A stretch of DNA of 64,000 bases from Microbacterium arborescens (GTDB lineage: Bacteria; Actinomycetota; Actinomycetes; Actinomycetales; Microbacteriaceae): the NCBI RefSeq assembly GCF_030369635.1, contig NZ_CP128474.1, forward strand, positions 2,480,001-2,544,000, read 5' to 3'. Within the stretch, counting starts at the first letter, position 1; each line of letters begins with the position of its first letter. Position numbers and translations under genes: made by a program. The notes beneath the pieces are model-generated. The model saw nothing but the letters and a program-made list of their open reading frames with translations. It was not told the origin of the DNA and made no database searches. Below are positions 8,357 through 18,648 of this stretch, piece by piece.

Positions 8357-8629
8357 ATGCCCGCCACGCCCGACAGTGCGCGCTTCCTCACCCCGTCCCA
8401 GGTCGCAGAGATGCTGCAGATCGAGGTCGACGAGGTGATCGCGCTCGTCCACGAGGGCCGGCTGGTCGGAGCGAAGGTGGGAACTCCGTCTCGGTGGCGG
8501 ATCGAGTCGGAGAGCGTCGAAGACTACCTCGACGCCCAGGTCGAAGATGCTCGTCGCGCGGCACTGTGGCAGCAATCGCAGATCGCGAGCTTTCCCGAGC
8601 TGTGGGGTCGGCGGCGCCGAAACGATTGA
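8357..8629 (+). CDS. Excisionase-type (MerR-like) helix-turn-helix protein
   Basis: This 90-residue protein has a winged HTH_17-type DNA-binding domain over about residues 10-60: FLTPSQVAEMLQIEVDEV, then VHEGRLVGAKVG, then RWRIESESVEDYL. A polar C-terminal tail follows. The name comes from the fold. No integrase or attachment site is nearby, so this is probably a chromosomal regulator rather than phage Xis. ATG 8357 starts the domain cleanly and is preceded by a leaderless-type -10. It is convergent with the next gene, with only 4 bp between stops. Confidence 0.8.
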   Translation: MPATPDSARFLTPSQVAEMLQIEVDEVIALVHEGRLVGAKVGTPSRWRIESESVEDYLDAQVEDARRAALWQQSQIASFPELWGRRRRND

Positions 8630-8633
8630 TCCT

Positions 8634-9215
8634 TTACCCGTTTCCGCCGTCGAGATGCACGGTCTGCAGCGCCGGATACGCGATCATGCGATGACCCGTG
8701 ATGGCGCTCGTCCGCCGGTGCTCCCCCGCGCCGTGGAGCGCGAGATCGAGGTGGTCCGCGCCGGCGCGGTCGATGGTGCCCGTCCAGGTCGTGTTCCCCG
8801 CAACCGCGATGCGGACGCCGACGCGACGACGCGCGAGGTCGCGCAGGACGAAGCCGAGTGTCATGCGTTCCGCGAGCGCCGGGCGGCGTCCGGACGGACG
8901 GGCGCTGCGGAGCAGGTCGGATTCCGCAGCGGCGACCGAGGCCACTGCCGCGAGCGGCACGACTGCGGCGCGCAGCCCGGCGGCGCTCTCGATGCCGAGC
9001 CAGTCGGCACCGGCTCCCGTCACACGTCCGCGCACAGCATCGGCGGCGACGACATCGATCGCGACCTCGGTGTCGACCAGTTCGGCGACGCGTTCACGCA
9101 GCGTGAGCCGAGAGAGGCGCAACCGCTCGGCCTCGGTGTCGAGCGCCGCCCGCTCGGCCTCCCATTCGGAGTCCAGCTGGTGTTCGAGATCCTCGAAGAA
9201 GCGCTGCCATCGCAC
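8634..9215 (-). CDS. Conserved hypothetical protein, unknown function
   Basis: A 193-residue soluble protein. The N-terminal 50 residues are charged and helical (FFEDLEHQLDSEWEAERAA), perhaps a coiled coil. Two segments resemble each other: VDTEVAIDVVAADAVRGRVT..GADWLGIE near 47-75 and ARRRVGVRIAVAGNTTWTGTID..GADHLDLAL near 125-160. They look like two repeats of a small beta-barrel fold, which is my inference. I do not recognise a family. GTG 9215 is chosen because TAGCCT ends six nt upstream. Confidence 0.7.
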   Translation of the reverse strand: MRWQRFFEDLEHQLDSEWEAERAALDTEAERLRLSRLTLRERVAELVDTEVAIDVVAADAVRGRVTGAGADWLGIESAAGLRAAVVPLAAVASVAAAESDLLRSARPSGRRPALAERMTLGFVLRDLARRRVGVRIAVAGNTTWTGTIDRAGADHLDLALHGAGEHRRTSAITGHRMIAYPALQTVHLDGGNG

Positions 9216-9221
9216 GCGACG

Positions 9222-9227
9222 AGGCTA
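9222..9227 (-). promoter_or_regulatory. Candidate leaderless -10 for the 8634-9215 gene
   Basis: Minus strand TAGCCT, six nt (CGTCGC), then GTG 9215. Confidence 0.5.
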
Positions 9228-9346
9228 TCGGCGGCATAGCGGGCCGGGGTGAGTTGTCCACAGGTTGGAGGATTCTCATCCGGCCAGATTCGGCAGTGTG
9301 TTGTACTCGTCGGCGTTGGCAGAGCCGAGGGAAGGAGGTGCGCACG

Positions 9347-9787
9347 ATGACGTCCGTGAACGCCGACGAGCCGCGTCGATACCCGCGTATCGGGTCGTCG
9401 CTCGACATCGCCGAGTTCTTCGCGGCGCAGCCGACGCCGACGTCGGATCTCCCCGATCCCGAGCCGTTGGCACGCAACCTGACCCGGGGTGTGCTCGAGG
9501 TGCTCGCCGGAGTACGCGAGGTCGAGCAGCTCGCGCGGTGGCTGAGCGAGGACGCCTTCCGCGTGCTCGTGACGCGCGCGAACCTCGCGGCGCGGGCGCG
9601 CAGCGCACGGCAGGTGACGCCGGCGCGGCCGGTCTACTCGATCGTCTCGGTGCGGACGTGCGAGCCGGCGGACGGGGTCGTCGAGGGCACGGTGGTCGTC
9701 ACCACCCCGCACCGGACGCGCGCCGTCGCACTCCGACTCGAGGGGCTCGACGGCCGGTGGCGTGCGACGTCGCTCGCCCTGCTGTGA
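9347..9787 (+). CDS. Rv3235-like protein
   Basis: This 146-residue protein is proline-rich at the N-terminus (about 1-45). A compact domain follows, with RNLTRGVLEVLAGVREVEQL, ARWLSEDAFRVLV and a terminal beta region ending in LEGLDGRWRATSLALL. It resembles Rv3235, a protein encoded upstream of secA1 in mycobacteria, and it lies near secA here too. The function is unknown. A strong ribosome-binding site (GAAGGAGGTG) lies 6 nt before ATG 9347, fixing the start and setting it apart from the leaderless genes around it. Confidence 0.75.
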   Translation: MTSVNADEPRRYPRIGSSLDIAEFFAAQPTPTSDLPDPEPLARNLTRGVLEVLAGVREVEQLARWLSEDAFRVLVTRANLAARARSARQVTPARPVYSIVSVRTCEPADGVVEGTVVVTTPHRTRAVALRLEGLDGRWRATSLALL

Positions 9788-9812
9788 TCGGCGCCCGCGT
9801 GCCCTCCCCGCA

Positions 9813-11036
9813 TCACTGCTTGTAGGACGAGAGGAAGTTGCCCAGCCGCTCGATCGCCTCGGTCAGGACCCGCGCCTCGGGCAGCGTGACGATGCGCAGG
9901 TGATCGGGGTCCGGCCAGTTGAAGCCGGTGCCCTGCACGAGCAGCACATGCTCCGCGACGAGGAAGTCGTAGACGAGCTTGCCGTCGTCGTGGATGTCAT
10001 ACACCTCGGGGTCGAGGCGGGGGAAGGCGTACAGCGCTCCCTCGGGCTTGTGGCACGTGACGCCCGGAATGCTCTCCAGGCCCTGCCACGCGGCATCCCG
10101 CTGCTCGTGCAACCTCCCCGTCGGTGCGATGAGCGCCTCGATCGACTGCACACCCGACAGCGCCGCCTGCACCGCGAACTGTGCCGGCACGTTCGGGCAC
10201 AGACGCGTCGAGGCGAGCAACTGGATGCCTTCGAGGAAGCCCTTCGCGTGCGCCTTCGGGCCGGTGATGACGAGCCAGCCCGACCGGTATCCGGCCACGC
10301 GGTACGTCTTGGAGAGCCCATTGAAGGTCAGGCAGAGCAGATCGGGAGCGAGCGTCGCCAGCGGGATGTGGCTCGCCTCGTCGTAGAGGATCCGGTCGTA
10401 GATCTCATCCGAGAGCAGCAGCAGCGAGTGCTCGCGCGCGATCTGGACGATGCCCTCGAGCACCTCCCGGCTGTACACGGCACCGGTGGGGTTGTTCGGG
10501 TTGATGACGACGATGGCCTTCGTCTGCGGAGTCACCTTCGAGCGGATGTCCTCGAGGTCGGGCTCCCAGCCCTGGCTCGCATCGCACAGGTAGTGAACGG
10601 GCTTACCTCCCCCGAGGCTCGTCATCGCCGTCCACAGTGGATAGTCCGGCGCGGGGATGAGCACTTCGTCGCCCTCATCGAGCAGCGCCTGCATCGTCAT
10701 CGTGATCAACTCGGAAACGCCGTTGCCGAGGTAGACGTCATCGGGGTCGACGTGAGGGAACCCCGGAACCTCCTCATAGCGCGACACGACGGCGCGCCTC
10801 GCGGACAGGATGCCGCGACTGTCGCTGTATCCGTGCGCGTTGGGCACCGACTCGATCATGTCTCGCACGATCTGGAAGGGCGCCTCGAACCCGAAGATCG
10901 CGGGGTTGCCGGTGTTCAGCTTGAGCACCCGGTGCCCGTCGGCCTCGAGTCGGTCGGCCTCGGCCAGGGCGCTGCCACGGATCTCGTAGAGGACGTCCTT
11001 GAGCTTCGATGACTGATCGAGGGTACGGCGGTTCAT
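9813..11036 (-). CDS. PLP-dependent aminotransferase, AlaA/AspC class I
   Basis: This 407-residue fold-type I aminotransferase is close to bacterial AlaA and the actinobacterial AspC-like alanine aminotransferases, so glutamate-pyruvate transamination is the likely reaction. Visible features are NTGNPAIFGF (substrate site), NPNNPTGAV, LLSDEIYDRI with the aspartate that binds the pyridine nitrogen, and GLSKTYRVAGYRSGW with the Schiff-base lysine and phosphate-binding arginine. It is a single gene pointing the same way as secA, with a hairpin between them. The start is supported by a leaderless-type -10. Confidence 0.88.
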   Translation of the reverse strand: MNRRTLDQSSKLKDVLYEIRGSALAEADRLEADGHRVLKLNTGNPAIFGFEAPFQIVRDMIESVPNAHGYSDSRGILSARRAVVSRYEEVPGFPHVDPDDVYLGNGVSELITMTMQALLDEGDEVLIPAPDYPLWTAMTSLGGGKPVHYLCDASQGWEPDLEDIRSKVTPQTKAIVVINPNNPTGAVYSREVLEGIVQIAREHSLLLLSDEIYDRILYDEASHIPLATLAPDLLCLTFNGLSKTYRVAGYRSGWLVITGPKAHAKGFLEGIQLLASTRLCPNVPAQFAVQAALSGVQSIEALIAPTGRLHEQRDAAWQGLESIPGVTCHKPEGALYAFPRLDPEVYDIHDDGKLVYDFLVAEHVLLVQGTGFNWPDPDHLRIVTLPEARVLTEAIERLGNFLSSYKQ

Positions 11037-11042
11037 CCGATC

Positions 11043-11048
11043 AGGATA
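11043..11048 (-). promoter_or_regulatory. Candidate leaderless -10 for the aminotransferase
   Basis: Minus strand TATCCT, six nt (GATCGG), then ATG 11036. No ribosome-binding site is present. Confidence 0.5.
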
Positions 11049-11058
11049 TCCGGGGGTC

Positions 11059-11090
11059 GAGCGGGCCGATCGACGAAGCGTGGCCCGCTC
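11059..11090 (-). terminator. Hairpin after secA
   Basis: A perfect 9-bp stem, GAGCGGGCC (11059-11067) with GGCCCGCTC (11082-11090), around a 14-nt loop. It starts 7 bp past the secA stop. No T-run is seen, which is common for actinobacterial terminators. Confidence 0.6.
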
Positions 11091-11096
11091 GCCGGA

Positions 11097-13886
<2,790 letters not shown>

Positions 13887-14034
13887 AGCGGATCTCCATC
13901 TGTCGGGTGCGCCGACGCCACGTCGGCCGCGCCCGCGCGTACGCACGGGCATATGGAGCCATGTTATCGGGCCGTGACCTTGGCGTCGCCTGCGAGAGAC
14001 GACGACATCCCCTCCCGTGCGGACCGGCGAGACC

Positions 14035-14040
14035 TAGGAT
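14035..14040 (+). promoter_or_regulatory. Candidate leaderless -10 for the 14047 gene
   Basis: TAGGAT, six nt (CAGAAC), then ATG 14047. Confidence 0.5.
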
Positions 14041-14046
14041 CAGAAC

Positions 14047-15372
14047 ATGGCCGGATTCTGGGGCAGACGCAAGCAAGAACAGCAGAAGGTCTCCGACGCG
14101 GATGCGAGCCTCGCGCGCGAGGCCGACATCGCCCTCGTCGGGGCGGACGAGCGTCTGCGCGTCACGAGCGATGAGATGGTTTTCGCCGAGGCCGAGCTGG
14201 GCGAGGAAGCGACCGCTCCCTTGCGCGAGGCGATCACCGCCGTGCGTCATCACCTGGGCGAGGCGTTCCACCTCAAGCAGCTCAATCACGACGAGATCCC
14301 CGACACCCCCGAAGAGGTGCGCACGCGTAACGCGCGCATCGTGCAGCTGTGCGAATGGGCGCAGGATCTGCTCGACGACCGCACGTCGACATTATCGGAG
14401 GCGATCGAGCGGGCGCGGCGCGCGCCGGAGATCCTCGCCGGCATCCGGGCCGATGTCACGACGCTGCGCGAGCGAATCGAGCCCGCACGCGCCGTCATCG
14501 AGCGCGTCTCGGGGCGCTACCACCCCGACGCGCTCAACCGCATCAGCGGCAACGCCGACGAGGCGGCGGGGCTGCTCGAGTTCGCCGAGCACGGAGCGGA
14601 TGTCGCCGAGCGCCGCCGTTCCGCGGGCGAGCGCGGACCCGCGAACATCGCGCTCGAGACGGCGACCGAGGCCGTGCGCCGCGCCCGCACCCTCCTCGAT
14701 GCCGTCGACGACTTCGAGGTCGAAGCGCTGCGCGCCCAGTCGACGCTCGCCGATGTCGTGGCCGACTCGCGTGACGACCTCGTGACGGCACGGACCGCGC
14801 CGCAGACCCCCGCGGTCACGACCGCGATGGCAGAGCTCCAGCAGGCGTTGACCCGCATCAGCCCCGCCGGATCGAAGGGCGATCCGTTCGCCGAGCTCTC
14901 GATGCTCCGCGAGAAGAACGCCGCCCTCGATGTCGCCGTGGACACCGCTCGAGAGCGCGCCGCCCGACCGGTGCCGCCCGAGAGCCACGTGCGGCATGCC
15001 ATCGACGACGCCGACCGGCAGCTCTCGGTCGCGCGAAGCGTCATCGCCGGTCACCGCGGCTGGATCGGCGCGGACGCGCGCACCCGGCTCGCCGAGGCCG
15101 AGAGTCTGCGCCTCGGCCTCGCACCTGTCGGCCCCATCGCCGAGGACGACCGCGAGAAAGCCCTCGCCGATGCTCGGCGATGCGCCGCTCTCGCGGGTGA
15201 AGCCCTCCACCTGGCCCAGCGCGACATCGACGGCTCGCGCCCCAACGACGGTTGGGGCGGCCCGGGCGGCTACGGCGGCGGCTGGGGCGGCCGCGGCAAC
15301 GGCGGCAACATGGTCGGCGGCATCCTGGGCGGTCTCGTGATCGGCAGCATGCTCGACGGCATGTTCGACTGA
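14047..15372 (+). CDS. Coiled-coil protein with glycine-rich hydrophobic tail, TPM-protein-like C-terminus
   Basis: A 441-residue protein, almost all charged alpha-helix (about 10-385). Near 400-425 comes a glycine/tryptophan-rich linker, and the end GGILGGLVIGSMLDGMFD is hydrophobic. This layout resembles the C-terminal part of actinobacterial TPM-domain (YgcG-like) membrane proteins, but no TPM domain or signal peptide is present. It may associate with the membrane or with phage-shock-type partners, which is inference only. The start follows a leaderless-type -10. A bidirectional terminator separates it from the convergent hpf. Confidence 0.6.
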   Translation: MAGFWGRRKQEQQKVSDADASLAREADIALVGADERLRVTSDEMVFAEAELGEEATAPLREAITAVRHHLGEAFHLKQLNHDEIPDTPEEVRTRNARIVQLCEWAQDLLDDRTSTLSEAIERARRAPEILAGIRADVTTLRERIEPARAVIERVSGRYHPDALNRISGNADEAAGLLEFAEHGADVAERRRSAGERGPANIALETATEAVRRARTLLDAVDDFEVEALRAQSTLADVVADSRDDLVTARTAPQTPAVTTAMAELQQALTRISPAGSKGDPFAELSMLREKNAALDVAVDTARERAARPVPPESHVRHAIDDADRQLSVARSVIAGHRGWIGADARTRLAEAESLRLGLAPVGPIAEDDREKALADARRCAALAGEALHLAQRDIDGSRPNDGWGGPGGYGGGWGGRGNGGNMVGGILGGLVIGSMLDGMFD

Positions 15373-15411
15373 ACGCCGGCGGGACCGAGCACCGGCGGCT
15401 TCGGGCGACAT

Positions 15412-15451
15412 ACGACGGGGGCGGATGCCGCGATGGCACCCGCCCCGTCGT
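15412..15451. terminator. Bidirectional terminator between convergent genes
   Basis: ACGACGGGG-G-CGG (15412-15424, with one bulged base) pairs with CCGCCCCGTCGT (15440-15451). The loop is 15 nt. It sits between the stops of the coiled-coil gene (+) and hpf (-). Confidence 0.65.
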
Positions 15452-15461
15452 CGTCCTCAGG

Positions 15462-16124
15462 TCAGGACGCCAGCTCGGCCTCGGGCGGAGCTGCGGCGGT
15501 CAGCGAGATGACGCCGTAATCCCACCCCTTTCGGCGGTACACCACGCTCGGGTGGTCGGTGCGGGCGTTGATGAACAGGAAGAAGTCGTGCCCGACCAGC
15601 TCCATCCGGTCGACGGCCTCTTCGACGGTCATCCATTCAGCACCGAACTCCTTGGTGCGGATGACGACGGGCGTGTAGTCGTCTTCTTCGGCGGAGTCTC
15701 CGATGACGGGGACCTCGCCGGTCGCGACAGCTCGAAGGACCTCGACCGACGCGGGCTCCACGTCGATGCCCTCGAGAGCACCCGTGCCCTTGTCGAGCTT
15801 GGCTCCCCGCGGGTGGTTGCGCGCGTCGACGCGCTTGTCCTTCGCGCGGCGCACCTGCTCGACGAGCTTGTCGACCGCGAGGTCGAGCGCGACGAACTTG
15901 TCGCCGTCCGTGGCCTCAGCCCGGACGATCGGTCCTTTTCCGGTGAGGGTCAGTTCGACGGTTTCGTCATCCATGCGCCCGTTGCGGTACGCGTGATGAG
16001 TGACCTTGATGTCGAGGCGCTGCGCACGAGGTGCGAGCGTCTCGATGCGACTGGACTTCTCTTCAGCCACCGTGCGGAAGCGATCCGTGATCCCGACTCC
16101 CACGCCGACGATGCTGGTTTCCAT
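15462..16124 (-). CDS. hpf: Ribosome hibernation promoting factor, long form
   Basis: This 220-residue long-form HPF (HPF/RaiA/YfiA family) binds the 30S decoding region in starved cells and dimerises 70S ribosomes into inactive 100S particles. The N-terminal ribosome-binding domain spans about 1-100. The C-terminal dimerisation domain (about 155-215) includes VIRTKEFGAEWMTVEEAVDRM and FFLFINARTDHPSVVYRRK. ATG 16124 is preceded by AAGGAGGTC, an almost perfect ribosome-binding site. It has its own promoter, and a strong 9-bp hairpin lies just upstream of the ribosome-binding site. The lpqB/comF genes lie upstream on the same strand. Confidence 0.95.
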   Translation of the reverse strand: METSIVGVGVGITDRFRTVAEEKSSRIETLAPRAQRLDIKVTHHAYRNGRMDDETVELTLTGKGPIVRAEATDGDKFVALDLAVDKLVEQVRRAKDKRVDARNHPRGAKLDKGTGALEGIDVEPASVEVLRAVATGEVPVIGDSAEEDDYTPVVIRTKEFGAEWMTVEEAVDRMELVGHDFFLFINARTDHPSVVYRRKGWDYGVISLTAAAPPEAELAS

Positions 16125-16141
16125 CCTGACCTCCTTGCTCC

Positions 16142-16166
16142 GGTCCGCCCGGTTCAAGGGCGGACC
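16142..16166 (-). promoter_or_regulatory. 9-bp hairpin in the hpf leader
   Basis: GGTCCGCCC (16142-16150) and GGGCGGACC (16158-16166) form a perfect stem with a 7-nt loop. It ends about 6 nt upstream of the AAGGAGG ribosome-binding site. It could act as an mRNA stabiliser, an attenuator or a terminator for read-through from comF. Confidence 0.5.
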
Positions 16167-16188
16167 TTCGTTCGCCTTGGTCTCCCCC

Positions 16189-16217
16189 ACGCTAGTGCGG
16201 CGAGGGCGCGTTGTCAC
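16189..16217 (-). promoter_or_regulatory. Sigma-70-type promoter for hpf
   Basis: Minus strand GTGACA (16217-16212), 17 nt, then TAGCGT (16194-16189). The predicted start near 16182 gives a leader of about 58 nt that contains the hairpin. Confidence 0.5.
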
Positions 16218-16883
16218 TCATGAACCGCCGGGAATATCTTCAGCGGCCACCCGAAGCGGCGTGTCGGCCAGGACGATGGCACCGACGACCCGCAGACCGG
16301 CACCGCCGAGCGCGTTCTGCGCCGCGCGCAGGGTGGCCCCCGTGGTCATGACGTCGTCGACGATGACGACGGGGCCGGTACCCGGCCGCGCGACGAACGC
16401 TCCGGCGACGTTGCGCTGCCGCTCCGCGCGGCCGAGCAGACGCTGGTCGGCGACGCTGCCGCGCGCACGGAGCCACCGCGCAACGCGCGCGTCGCACCGC
16501 CGAGCGAGCAGCTCCGGCACTGCGTACCCTCTGCGCCGCAGCGCCGGCCGCGACGGCGGGACCGGCACGAGCACGGCATCGCCCCACCCCGCCTCTCGGA
16601 CGAGCCCTGCCATCAGCCGGCCGAGCGGGCGGCCGAGGCCGGTGCGGCCATCCTCCTTGAGGGCGCGGATGACGCGGGCGGCCACGCCCTCGTACCGCGC
16701 GACGCTCCAGACTTCGAGGCCGTCGGTGTCGCATCGGCGCGGGCGCGGGAACTCCGAGACGCACGTCGCGCAGAGGGGGCGGCCGGGTGCATCGCATCCG
16801 GCGCACCAGACGGGAAGGATGAGGTCGAGCGCGTCGGCGAGGTGTTCTCGCCAGCGCTCACGGCGGGGGGCGGTGGACGACAC
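16218..16883 (-). CDS. comF: ComF family phosphoribosyltransferase-like protein
   Basis: This 221-residue ComF/GntX-type protein has an N-terminal zinc-ribbon (CAGCDAPGRPLCATC, about 28-42). A type I PRTase fold follows, with VPVPPSRPALRRRGY and the PRPP motif VVIVDDVMTTGATL. ComF proteins support DNA uptake in competent species. In actinobacteria the role is unclear, and the lpqB-comF-hpf-secA order is shared with mycobacteria. The frame is open far upstream into lpqB. GTG 16883 is chosen as the first start that leaves lpqB free, but its ribosome-binding site is weak, so the start is uncertain. Confidence 0.85.
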   Translation of the reverse strand: MSSTAPRRERWREHLADALDLILPVWCAGCDAPGRPLCATCVSEFPRPRRCDTDGLEVWSVARYEGVAARVIRALKEDGRTGLGRPLGRLMAGLVREAGWGDAVLVPVPPSRPALRRRGYAVPELLARRCDARVARWLRARGSVADQRLLGRAERQRNVAGAFVARPGTGPVVIVDDVMTTGATLRAAQNALGGAGLRVVGAIVLADTPLRVAAEDIPGGS

Positions 16884-16971
16884 GAGCCCATGGTCTCGCC
16901 GGACTCCGGCCGAGACCGCCGCGAGTCCCGCAGCGGGGGAGGAGAACGCCTGCGTCGTCGCCGGGGAGAAG

Positions 16972-18648
16972 TCAGCGGGGCGAGCCCTGCTGCGACGCGA
17001 GGACTCGGATGCCGCCCGCCACCGTCGGCCAGGCCTGCCCCTTCTGCGCATAGAGCACGCCCTCCCCGTCGAGGAGACGCACGGCTCGCAGCTGGTTCGT
17101 CGCCGCGATCGCGACGGGGCCGAGCGGTGCCGTGAGCTCCTCCCCGAACCCGCCGACCGACTGCGAGATGACGACGTCGGCGTCGCCGTCCTCGGCGAGG
17201 ACCGCGATCGTCGACCCGTCGACCCAGCTCGCGTCGATTCCGGTGCCCGGGAGCTGCGCCACCGTCTCACGGTCACCGAGACCGGCGGGAGCGCCGTCGT
17301 CGTCGCGGAGGATGCCGGCGATCCACAGGGCCGGGCGCGAGCCGTCGCGCACGAGCGCGGCGATGCGGGTGCCGTCTCGCGACACCTCGATGCTCGAGAT
17401 CTGCGACGCACCCGGCCATGCGTTCGCGATCGAGACGACCGTGCCGTCCGCACCCGTCGCCGTCAGACCCGAGGGAGCGCCGGCAGGCACGCTCCAGATG
17501 AAGCCCTGCGGATCGATCGTGGGATCGATGAGCCCTGCTCGTTCGTCGACGACTTCGAAGGTCGCGTCATCGCGCACCCGCACGACGGCGCCGGAGGATG
17601 TGCGGACGGCGGCCGCGCTGCGATCCGCCCCCACCTGGATCGATTCCGGATCGAGGTCGGGGATGACGTCGGACAAGCCCGGCAGCGGCTCGATCTCGGA
17701 GCCGGAGAGGAAGCCGAAGGCGTCCTCGGTCAGCACGGCGGGCCGCACATCGACCCGGATGGGCCGGACGTCCACGGCCTGAGCGGCGACCGGCTCGCCA
17801 TCGACAGACATCTGGGCACCGCGGATGCCGGCCGACTGCAGGCTCGCGTCGAGCTGCGCCTGCATCCGGTTGCGGGTCTCGGGCACGATCGCCAGCGCCG
17901 ACTGCGACAGCGGCACCTGGGCCACTCCCCCCTCGAGCGGAACCGCGCGCGTCGCGAGCTCGAGGCTCTCGGGGAACGCCGAGTAGACCGCGCCGGACAG
18001 CCAGGGGCTCGGGTCGCCGTCGATCAGTGCCTCCGCGATGTGCGTCGCCGCGTTCGTCGCGGGGAACCAGCGACGGTCGGGCACGAGGTAGGACCACGAC
18101 CGGTCGAAGTACATCACGGAGTACTCGCGGAAGACCGCCTGGAACCGTGCCCGGTCGAGCACGACGCCGTCGGGGGCGTCCGAGATCCGCCATTCGCCGT
18201 CCACCTCGACGAGGGAGAAGTCCAGCGGCATAGACCCGCCATCGGTCACCGACAGCGCCCCGGTGGCATCGACGGCGGCCTCGGGTGTGATCGAGACGGT
18301 GACCGTCCCGTCACCGGCGACGGTGAACACCCGCTCGCCGGGAAGGTCGATCGTGGCGCGGGCGGTCGGCTGCCACGATGACCGGAATTCGGGGGCGAGG
18401 AACTGCCGAGCCGTCCCCCAGTCGTCGCGGGGCCCAGACCCTGCCGCGAGGAATCCCGCCACGATCTGCTGCGGCGTCGCTCCCGGCGGCGGATCGTCGG
18501 GAAGGAAGGAGAAGTCGACCGCGCCGGCCTCCTGATCGATCGGAGCCCCCGCGACGACGGGGCCCGAGGTCGGCAGCCCCGTGCAGGCGGTCAGCAGGAC
18601 GGCGAACAGCATCCCGACGACGGCGACGACCGGGCGAAGACGCTTCAC
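16972..18648 (-). CDS. lpqB: Lipoprotein LpqB, MtrAB accessory
   Basis: This 558-residue lipoprotein has a 21-residue signal peptide ending in the lipobox LLTAC, so C22 is lipidated. A GerMN-like domain lies near 200-320 and a C-terminal beta-propeller-like region follows. In mycobacteria LpqB binds the extracellular sensor part of MtrB and tunes MtrA phosphorylation. GTG 18648 overlaps the mtrB stop (GTGA), giving the conserved mtrA-mtrB-lpqB operon. The frame is open well upstream inside mtrB, but nothing there looks like protein. Confidence 0.93.
   Translation of the reverse strand: MKRLRPVVAVVGMLFAVLLTACTGLPTSGPVVAGAPIDQEAGAVDFSFLPDDPPPGATPQQIVAGFLAAGSGPRDDWGTARQFLAPEFRSSWQPTARATIDLPGERVFTVAGDGTVTVSITPEAAVDATGALSVTDGGSMPLDFSLVEVDGEWRISDAPDGVVLDRARFQAVFREYSVMYFDRSWSYLVPDRRWFPATNAATHIAEALIDGDPSPWLSGAVYSAFPESLELATRAVPLEGGVAQVPLSQSALAIVPETRNRMQAQLDASLQSAGIRGAQMSVDGEPVAAQAVDVRPIRVDVRPAVLTEDAFGFLSGSEIEPLPGLSDVIPDLDPESIQVGADRSAAAVRTSSGAVVRVRDDATFEVVDERAGLIDPTIDPQGFIWSVPAGAPSGLTATGADGTVVSIANAWPGASQISSIEVSRDGTRIAALVRDGSRPALWIAGILRDDDGAPAGLGDRETVAQLPGTGIDASWVDGSTIAVLAEDGDADVVISQSVGGFGEELTAPLGPVAIAATNQLRAVRLLDGEGVLYAQKGQAWPTVAGGIRVLASQQGSPR

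Noticed and set aside
8357..8629. Phage excisionase marking an integrated element
   Set aside because: The HTH fold is also common in chromosomal regulators, and no integrase, attachment repeats or phage genes are nearby.
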